Assembly: GCA_947179285.1 (NCBI GenBank) | Contig: CAMXAV010000041.1 | Coordinates: forward strand, 1-6,568 | Source: an uncultured Helicobacter sp. | Lineage (GTDB): Bacteria > Campylobacterota > Campylobacteria > Campylobacterales > Helicobacteraceae | Direction: 5' to 3' | Length of the DNA stretch: 6,568 bases | In this document: positions 1-6,568 of the stretch, one piece after another | Layout of the letters: every line of letters begins with the position of its first letter | Position numbering within the stretch: the stretch's first letter is position 1 | Notes under the pieces: generated by a model | Told to the model about the DNA's origin: nothing | Seen by the model: the letters and a program-made list of their open reading frames with translations, nothing else | The model's database searches: none | Position numbers and translations under genes: made by a program

Positions 1-199
1 TTTGTTGCAATGCGCGCAAGACATTCGTTGCGCCAATGCTGCCGCTGCCGACCTTGCGCTAGGCGATTCCATAGAAAAGCCGTAGAATCACGAGCCCAAA
101 CGGAATCCCGCCGACACAATAGGCGATAAGATAGAATTGAAAATTCTGATTCCCCAAGAGCCACGAAGCCGTATCGAGCAACCATGCAACAAGATTCAT
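1..199 (-). pseudogene. plsY: Glycerol-3-phosphate acyltransferase PlsY, 5' part, interrupted by an in-frame stop; runs off the window
   Basis: PlsY is a small multi-pass inner-membrane enzyme that moves the acyl group from acyl-phosphate (made by PlsX) to glycerol-3-phosphate, the first step of phospholipid synthesis. Reading from the ATG at 199-197 gives 46 codons containing a membrane segment with the family signature GGIPFGLVILRLFYGIA, then TAG at 59-61. The same frame then continues RKVGSGSIGATNVLRALQQ to the window edge, which is the conserved glycine-rich motif (GSGxxGATNVLR) of the family. The reading frame is kept on both sides, so this is a nonsense codon, not a frameshift. Where relatives as I recall them have Gly-Met-Asp-Ile-(Thr/Arg)-Lys, this has Gly-Ile-Ala-stop-Arg-Lys. 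A GAGGAG ribosome site (204-209) precedes the ATG, which overlaps the queF stop by 4 bp (ATGA), so it is translationally coupled to queF. Family assignment is firm; whether it is a true pseudogene or a sequence error is open. Confidence 0.8.
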
Positions 200-573
200 C
201 GCTGCTCCTCGCTGTTAATCTCGATAATGGTATGCACATTGCCGCGCGGGTTGAAATCGGCGCGCACGAGGAGCTTTTTGGGCATGAGCTTCTCCCACAA
301 AAGCGCATAGATTTCATTGATGCTGTCTTCGTGGCTGATGTGCCGATTGCGAAACGAGTTGATGTAGAGCTTGAGCGCCTTGAGCTCGACAACGAAACGC
401 GCGGGCGCATAGCTCACAAAGATTGTCGCATAGTCGGGATAGCCGCTGCGCGGGCAGAGGCACGAGAACTCGGGCAATGTGATGTTGATTGTATAGAATC
501 GTTCATGCTTATTCTCCCAAAGCTCGATACTCTGCGGGTCGAAGTTGGAAATTTCTAGCTCACCATAGCGCAT
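196..573 (-). CDS. queF: NADPH-dependent 7-cyano-7-deazaguanine reductase QueF (short, single-module form)
   Basis: QueF reduces the nitrile of preQ0 to the aminomethyl group of preQ1 in the cytosol using NADPH, a step in making queuosine for the tRNA wobble position. The 125-residue protein has the short, Bacillus-type layout. The catalytic cysteine is in LCPRSGYPD (C40), followed by the acid D47. The QueF family motif is ELKALKLY (63-70), followed by the His-Glu pair at 81-82 that binds substrate, and an Arg-Gly (109-110) near the C-terminus in the NADPH-contacting region. All key residues are present. It starts at ATG 573-571, 8 bp after the gyrB TAG stop, with only a weak ribosome site, which suggests coupled translation. 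Its TGA stop overlaps the plsY ATG. A tunnelling-fold relative such as FolE is excluded by the cysteine and ELK motifs. Confidence 0.95.
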   Translation of the reverse strand: MRYGELEISNFDPQSIELWENKHERFYTINITLPEFSCLCPRSGYPDYATIFVSYAPARFVVELKALKLYINSFRNRHISHEDSINEIYALLWEKLMPKKLLVRADFNPRGNVHTIIEINSEEQR

Positions 574-581
574 AAAACAGC

Positions 582-4015
<3,434 letters not shown>

Positions 4016-4025
4016 ATATGTTGTC

Positions 4026-4058
4026 CTTTATATTTAAAGATTTCTTTTTTAGTAGTAG
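4026..4058. other. Predicted DNA unwinding element with three DnaA-trios
   Basis: The plus strand runs from TTATATTTAAAG into a T-rich tract and then three consecutive TAG triplets at 4050-4052, 4053-4055 and 4056-4058. Read 3' to 5' away from the tandem DnaA boxes these are GAT repeats, the DnaA-trio motif. The tract lies in the dnaN leader, 11 to 43 bases upstream of the dnaN start, so opening of the origin and transcription of dnaN would share the same DNA. Three trios is at the short end of known arrays; more degenerate trios may continue into the T-rich part. Confidence 0.65.
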
Positions 4059-4175
4059 GGGACGTGAAAATGTGAAAAAACCTTCATTAGCTAGGTGTAA
4101 TCGCTCCATTCGCCGTGAAATGCATGGGACAAATCGCCAATGTTGCGCCCCTCTTTTCACAGCATTCAAAAGCGC

Positions 4176-4184
4176 ATTGTAGCA
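4176..4184 (-). promoter_or_regulatory. dnaN (operon) promoter, extended -10
   Basis: On the minus strand the sequence reads TGCTACAAT, an extended -10 (TGn plus TACAAT) of the kind used by the Helicobacter/Campylobacter housekeeping sigma factor, which does not depend on a clear -35. Transcription would start near 4169, giving a leader of roughly 150 bases that crosses all four oriC2 DnaA boxes and the AT-rich tract before dnaN. It sits just past the dnaA stop. No experimental support is available. Confidence 0.6.
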
Positions 4185-4192
4185 TATTTTTG

Positions 4193-5488
4193 TTAGTTTT
4201 TCAGCCGAATCTTGCTTTGCAGCTCTTCGAGCTTGAGCTTGAAATCCTTATTAGTCTTAATCTCTGTTTCGATGGCTTTGTATGCCTTGCTCACGGAGCT
4301 ATGGTCTTTCATACCCAAGCCTTGCGCGATTGAGGGCATCGAGTTGGGCGTGAGCAGGCGCGCAAGATAGATGACGATTCGGCGCGAAAGCACGATTTTT
4401 TTGCGCTTTGATTTGCTGCTAATCTCGGAGGGCTTGATATTGAAATCAAGCGCCACAGTGTCGATGATTCTCTCCAACGTAATATTTGTGCTTTCCTCGA
4501 CAATGTGTTCTTTGAGCTGCTGGCGCGCAAACTCGAGCGTGATGTCTTGCCCGATGATGTTCGCAGCGACATTGAGCTGCAAGATGTTCCCGCCAATCTC
4601 GCGAATGTTGTTGTTGATGTTTGTCGCGATGAACTCAATCACATCATTGGTCAGAAAGATTCTATCACGTTGGCAGATGTTCTTGATGATACGAATCTTC
4701 GTTTCGAGCTCGGGCTGCAGAATCTCACACACGAGCCCCGAGAGAAAACGGCTCTTGAGCCGCTCATCGAGCTTGTCGATGTATTTTGGGTGCTTGTCTG
4801 ATGTCATCACAATCTGCTTTCTGTTGTTGTGCAGCTCCTCGAAGGTGTGAAAAAACTCTTCTTGCAGCATATCCTTGCCTTTGGAGGCGAAAAACTGAAT
4901 GTCATCAATCAATAGATAGTCGTTCGAGCGGTATTTTTCCTTGAATCTATCCATCGTCTTGTTGCGCAGATGATGCACAAAGTCGTTCAAAAATTGCTCG
5001 CTTGTTACATAATTTACGCTCTTGTTGTGGCTCACATAGTTGCCAATCGCGTTCAGCAGGTGCGTCTTGCCAAGCCCCGTGCCGCCATAAATCAGCAGCG
5101 GATTGAACTTCGCCTGATGTTTGGCAACATTCGAGGCGGCGTTATGCGCCATGCGATTCGAGCCGCCGACAACGAAGTTTTCAAATGTACATGTGAAATC
5201 GAGAATGCTCGTACGTTTGACATTTTTTTGCTTGGGCGGCGACTTTTTTTGGGTCGCAAGGATAATCTCAATCGTTGTCGTGTTGCCGTTGCGCAGCTCG
5301 AAAAGATGCGCGATTCGCTGCATGTATTTCGTGCGCACCCAGTTTGCGATGAGGATATTGGGCGCGCTAAACACGGCGTGGCTGCTTGAGCTCATCTCTT
5401 CGATGTATTGCAGCTGCTTGAGGTAGTGCTCATACTCAATCTCCGAGATTTCGTCCTTGAGTTGTTCTAAGATTTCTTTGCTTTGCAT
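4193..5488 (-). CDS. dnaA: Chromosomal replication initiator protein DnaA
   Basis: DnaA binds origin boxes, forms an ATP-dependent filament and opens the DNA to load helicase. From ATG 5488-5486 the protein is 431 residues. Domain I (about 1-75) begins MQSKEILEQL, and a short linker follows. The AAA+ domain III has Walker A GGTGLGKTH (135-143; usually GGVGLGKT), Walker B LLIDDIQF (192-199), sensor 1 in MTSDKHP, the arginine-finger segment DERLKSRF (241-248) and a sensor 2 arginine near 296. Domain IV carries the box-binding helix-turn-helix with KDHSSVSKAYKAIE (395-408) in place of the common RDHTTVxxA signature. A longer reading from an ATG at 5533 adds 15 residues but lacks family resemblance and would run through three DnaA boxes. 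The inner start has AAAGGG about seven bases upstream and was chosen. The gene is transcribed away from ruvC and probably autoregulated. Confidence 0.97.
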   Translation of the reverse strand: MQSKEILEQLKDEISEIEYEHYLKQLQYIEEMSSSSHAVFSAPNILIANWVRTKYMQRIAHLFELRNGNTTTIEIILATQKKSPPKQKNVKRTSILDFTCTFENFVVGGSNRMAHNAASNVAKHQAKFNPLLIYGGTGLGKTHLLNAIGNYVSHNKSVNYVTSEQFLNDFVHHLRNKTMDRFKEKYRSNDYLLIDDIQFFASKGKDMLQEEFFHTFEELHNNRKQIVMTSDKHPKYIDKLDERLKSRFLSGLVCEILQPELETKIRIIKNICQRDRIFLTNDVIEFIATNINNNIREIGGNILQLNVAANIIGQDITLEFARQQLKEHIVEESTNITLERIIDTVALDFNIKPSEISSKSKRKKIVLSRRIVIYLARLLTPNSMPSIAQGLGMKDHSSVSKAYKAIETEIKTNKDFKLKLEELQSKIRLKN

Positions 5489-5551
5489 AGTGCCCTTTGA
5501 GATGTGAATAACGCATTTCACAGATGTGAACAAATCGGCAGTTCAGCGTGT

Positions 5552-5560
5552 ATTATAGCA
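5552..5560 (-). promoter_or_regulatory. dnaA promoter, extended -10
   Basis: The minus strand reads TGCTATAAT, a perfect extended -10. The predicted start near 5545 leaves a leader of about 57 bases to the dnaA ATG. All three 11-bp-spaced DnaA boxes (5503-5533) fall inside that leader, so DnaA bound there would hinder transcription of its own gene. No recognisable -35 is present, as is normal for epsilonproteobacteria. Confidence 0.75.
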
Positions 5561-5568
5561 TATTTGGG

Positions 5569-5574
5569 TAGAAT
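5569..5574 (+). promoter_or_regulatory. Possible ruvC -10 element
   Basis: TAGAAT matches five of six positions of TATAAT and would start transcription near 5581, about 30 bases before the ruvC start. There is no extended TGn, so this is a weak call. It lies back to back with the dnaA -10, with 11 bp between the hexamers. Confidence 0.35.
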
Positions 5575-5611
5575 CTGCCGACAAAACATGTGAACAACAG
5601 GGGAAAAGGCT

Positions 5612-6100
5612 GTGAATAATGCAGGCAATGTGATTCTTGGAATCGACCCGGGCAGTCGCAATTGCGGCTATTGCGTGCTGCACGCAAAGCCGCGCGCGCA
5701 AAGCATTCTCGAGGCGGGGCTTATCAAGATTCATGAGCGCATTTTGCAACATCAGATTCTCGAGCTTTGCGAGGGAATCGAGCTCATCTTGCGCCAACAT
5801 AAAATCGATTGTGTCGCGATTGAGGATATTTTCTATGCCTATAATCCCCAAACCGTGCTCAAACTCGCCCAATTTCGCGGTGCGCTGTCGCTCAAGATTT
5901 TGCAAGAAATCGGCAATTTCGCCGAATACACGCCGTTGCAGGTCAAAAAGGCGCTCACGGGCAACGGCAAGGCGAAAAAGGAGCAAGTCGCGTTCATGGT
6001 CAAGCGGATTCTTGGAATCAAGGGCGACATCAAGCCGCTTGATGTAACAGACGCCATCGCCGTTGCGCTCACGCATAGCCAGCGGCTGAAGCTGTGGTGA
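5612..6100 (+). CDS. ruvC: Holliday junction resolvase RuvC
   Basis: RuvC is a dimeric, metal-dependent nuclease that cuts four-way DNA junctions after RuvAB branch migration in recombination repair. The 162-residue product has the RNase H-like fold markers: [11 protein letters not shown] with D12, VAIEDIF with E71, and [11 protein letters not shown] with D144 and D147, the four acidic catalytic residues. The stretches [17 protein letters not shown] and [17 protein letters not shown] are diagnostic for the family and close to H. pylori RuvC. The start is GTG 5612-5614, supported by AGGGGA about seven bases upstream; an in-frame GTG at 5630 would give the more usual MILGIDPG beginning but has a poorer ribosome site. 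The start codon lies inside a DnaA box (5611-5619). It diverges from dnaA, the same neighbourhood as in H. pylori. Confidence 0.96.
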   Translation: MNNAGNVILGIDPGSRNCGYCVLHAKPRAQSILEAGLIKIHERILQHQILELCEGIELILRQHKIDCVAIEDIFYAYNPQTVLKLAQFRGALSLKILQEIGNFAEYTPLQVKKALTGNGKAKKEQVAFMVKRILGIKGDIKPLDVTDAIAVALTHSQRLKLW

Positions 6101-6111
6101 TTCTTGGTTTC

Positions 6112-6169
6112 GGAGGTGCGACTTTAGTCACACTCATAAAATTATATGTGCGGTTAAAACCGCACCTCC
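6112..6169. repeat. 58-bp palindromic element with nested hairpins
   Basis: The element ends in 9-bp inverted repeats GGAGGTGCG (6112-6120) and CGCACCTCC (6161-6169). Inside are two hairpins: GTGCGACT/AGTCACAC around a TT loop (one mismatch, 6117-6134) and a perfect 8-bp stem GTGCGGTT/AACCGCAC around AA (6148-6165). It begins 11 bp after the ruvC stop. A rho-independent terminator is unlikely because no T run follows the perfect stem. The form is that of a small dispersed palindromic repeat or a MITE remnant. Confidence 0.65.
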
Positions 6170-6171
6170 AA

Positions 6172-6201
6172 TTGTCATGTTGAGCGTTAGCGAAACATCT
6201 C
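6172..6201. repeat. 30-nt direct repeat, copy 1
   Basis: This stretch is identical to 6539-6568. Its core is GTCATGTTGAGCG followed by TTAGCGAAACATCTC. The segments ATGTT and AACAT inside it can form a short stem. It belongs to an apparent dispersed intergenic repeat; flanking bases differ between copies apart from the shared 30. Confidence 0.85.
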
Positions 6202-6232
6202 TTTGCCATTGCTCTTGATTCCAGCTTCCCAG

Positions 6233-6291
6233 CCACAGCGCGCAACGTCTATATTCGAGCCAAACGGCATAACATAGACGCAGCGCTGTGG
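6233..6291. repeat. Imperfect inverted repeat
   Basis: The left arm 6233-6252 starts CCACAGCGC and ends CGTCTAT. The right arm 6274-6291 starts ATAGACG and ends GCGCTGTGG. The arms pair over 7 bp at the inner and 9 bp at the outer end, with a small internal bulge, enclosing a 21-nt loop. No coding sequence or T tract is associated. It does not resemble the neighbouring repeats. Confidence 0.65.
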
Positions 6292-6336
6292 ACTATTGAC
6301 ATATGCAAGTGCAACGCACATTTAAAAAGCGTGCTA

Positions 6337-6400
6337 GGGATTGGGGGTCAAAGGGGGATAAGGGGAACGCTTCGCAAGTAGTTCCCCTTGTCCCCCTTGA
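6337..6400. repeat. Long stem with G-run cluster
   Basis: The arms 6348-6368 and 6381-6400 pair almost fully (one extra base and a G:T-type mismatch) around a 12-nt loop. The left arm with its flank also holds four G runs: 6337-6339, 6343-6347, 6353-6357 and 6362-6365, with loops of 3, 5 and 4 bases, which fits the G-quadruplex pattern. Six or more A residues follow the right arm, so on the minus strand a T run precedes rather than follows the stem, which argues against a terminator in either direction. Confidence 0.65.
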
Positions 6401-6403
6401 AAA

Positions 6404-6440
6404 AATAGCCAAGATTAGAATCTTTCGAGAATCTGCTATT
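6404..6440. repeat. Small hairpin between larger repeats
   Basis: AATAGC (6404-6409) pairs with GCTATT (6435-6440) and AGATT (6412-6416) with AATCT (6430-6434), giving a stem of 6 plus 5 bp with a 2-nt bulge. The loop region also contains a 7-nt direct repeat AGAATCT separated by TTCG. It abuts the next element without a gap. Confidence 0.5.
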
Positions 6441-6528
6441 GTCATTGCGAGCGCTAGCGAAGCAATCAACGATATTGGGCAGGCAAGAATCGTTGATTGC
6501 CACGCTCGCGCTACTCGCTCGCAATGAC
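6441..6528. repeat. 88-bp element with long terminal inverted arms
   Basis: The left arm 6441-6473 begins GTCATTGCGAG and ends GCAATCAACGAT. The right arm 6489-6528 begins ATCGTTGATTGC and ends CGCAATGAC. The outer 9 bp and inner 12 bp match perfectly; the middle is unequal, the right arm being 7 bases longer. The left unit belongs to the TCATTGCGAGCG...GAAGCAATC type of intergenic repeat that recurs in several bacterial groups (from memory, not searched). No transposase is nearby, so it is a non-autonomous or structural repeat. Confidence 0.75.
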
Positions 6529-6538
6529 ACATGGAAAC

Positions 6539-6568
6539 TTGTCATGTTGAGCGTTAGCGAAACATCTC
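6539..6568. repeat. 30-nt direct repeat, copy 2 (reaches the window edge)
   Basis: This is identical over 30 nt to 6172-6201 and in the same orientation, 367 bp away. It may be longer than seen because the window ends here. The two copies enclose all the other palindromic elements except the 58-bp one next to ruvC. Confidence 0.85.

Larger units (their letters stand above)
4016..4192. other. oriC2: Candidate origin sub-region oriC2 with unwinding element (dnaA-dnaN spacer)
   Basis: This spacer carries four sites with the epsilonproteobacterial DnaA-box core TTCAC: 4063-4071 and 4071-4079 (minus orientation, almost tandem), 4114-4122 (minus) and 4153-4161 (plus, TTTTCACA). Left of the tandem pair come a short GC-rich step (4059-4063), three perfect TAG trios (4050-4058) and an AT-rich tract (about 4026-4050). 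The order of boxes, GC step, trios and AT-rich DNA matches the basal unwinding element described for bacterial origins, where DnaA filaments spread from boxes onto trios. Helicobacter origins are known to be bipartite with unwinding in one sub-region. The assignment here is inferred from sequence architecture alone. Confidence 0.75.
5535..5581. repeat. 7-bp perfect inverted repeat bracketing the dnaA promoter
   Basis: TCGGCAG at 5535-5541 and CTGCCGA at 5575-5581 are exact reverse complements separated by 33 bp. Relative to the predicted dnaA start, one arm sits at about +5 to +11 and the other in the -35 region; the second arm also directly follows the possible ruvC -10. The arms could be operator half-sites or chance. 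The repeat itself is certain, its role is inferred. Confidence 0.45.
5503..5619. other. oriC1: Candidate origin sub-region oriC1: five DnaA boxes between dnaA and ruvC
   Basis: Five 9-mers with the TTCAC core are visible. 5503-5511 reads TTATTCACA on the minus strand, 5514-5522 reads CATTTCACA on the plus strand, 5525-5533 and 5589-5597 both read TTGTTCACA on the minus strand, and 5611-5619 reads TTATTCACA on the minus strand. The first three begin exactly 11 bp apart and the last two 22 bp apart, that is, on one face of the helix. H. pylori has an oriC1 in the same ruvC-dnaA gap. No trio array is seen here, so this is more likely the DnaA-loading/regulatory half than the melting half. Confidence 0.8.
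6101..6568. other. Gene-free 468-bp intergenic region built from repeats
   Basis: No open reading frame here has a recognisable protein sequence, and the short ones that exist run through the palindromes. Most of the length from 6112 to 6568 is accounted for by the repeats listed separately. The stretches 6202-6232 and 6292-6336 show nothing I can name. Confidence 0.8.

Noticed and set aside
184..558. Plus-strand open frame of 124 codons
   Set aside because: Mirror of queF on the opposite strand; the queF motifs decide.
5489..5533. Longer DnaA start at 5533
   Set aside because: The 15 extra residues do not fit the family beginning, three DnaA boxes fill this stretch, and the inner ATG has a better ribosome site.
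5543..6076. Minus-strand open frame of 177 codons
   Set aside because: Antisense to ruvC, which has all catalytic residues; it would also run into the dnaA promoter.
6148..6165. Rho-independent terminator for ruvC
   Set aside because: The stem is good but no T run follows; it is better explained as part of the 58-bp palindromic element.
6293..6545. Short frames on both strands downstream of ruvC
   Set aside because: They are composed of palindromic repeat sequence and have no protein-like features.
6172..6568. CRISPR array
   Set aside because: Only two identical 30-nt copies, 367 bp apart, with other palindromes between and no regular spacers.

Overview
The window is a chromosomal replication-origin locus of an epsilonproteobacterium, most likely a Helicobacter or close relative (Helicobacteraceae/Wolinella side). 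This is judged from the dnaA/ruvC divergent arrangement, from DnaA boxes with the epsilonproteobacterial TTCAC core, from extended TGnTATAAT -10 promoters, and from a RuvC and PlsY that read like the Helicobacter pylori proteins as I remember them. Base composition looks close to half GC by eye, which is high for the genus. The species cannot be named from the sequence alone.

Leftward (minus strand), the layout is dnaA (4193-5488), a 177-bp spacer, dnaN (2942-4015), gyrB (582-2933), queF (196-573) and the 5' part of plsY (1-199). dnaN, gyrB, queF and plsY are packed with 8 bp, 8 bp and a 4-bp overlap between them, so they look like one transcription unit. Rightward there is one gene, ruvC (5612-6100). 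The unit joins initiation (DnaA), the sliding clamp (DnaN) and supercoiling (GyrB) to a queuosine-pathway enzyme (QueF) and a phospholipid acyltransferase (PlsY).

The origin appears bipartite. oriC1 lies between dnaA and ruvC, with five DnaA boxes, three of them spaced exactly 11 bp apart. oriC2 lies between dnaA and dnaN, with an AT-rich stretch, three perfect TAG trios, a short GC-rich spacer and two tandem boxes. That is the order of a bacterial basal unwinding element, so unwinding is predicted to happen just in front of dnaN. Extended -10 promoters are visible for dnaA and dnaN. A 7-bp inverted repeat brackets the dnaA promoter.

Two regions stand out. First, plsY carries an in-frame TAG (59-61) with recognisable PlsY sequence on both sides. 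Second, the 468 bp after ruvC hold no gene but a dense patchwork of at least six different palindromic or repeated elements, including a 30-nt direct repeat, a long imperfect stem, a G-run cluster and two related hairpin units whose stems appear to co-vary. No wholly new system with dedicated genes is seen.
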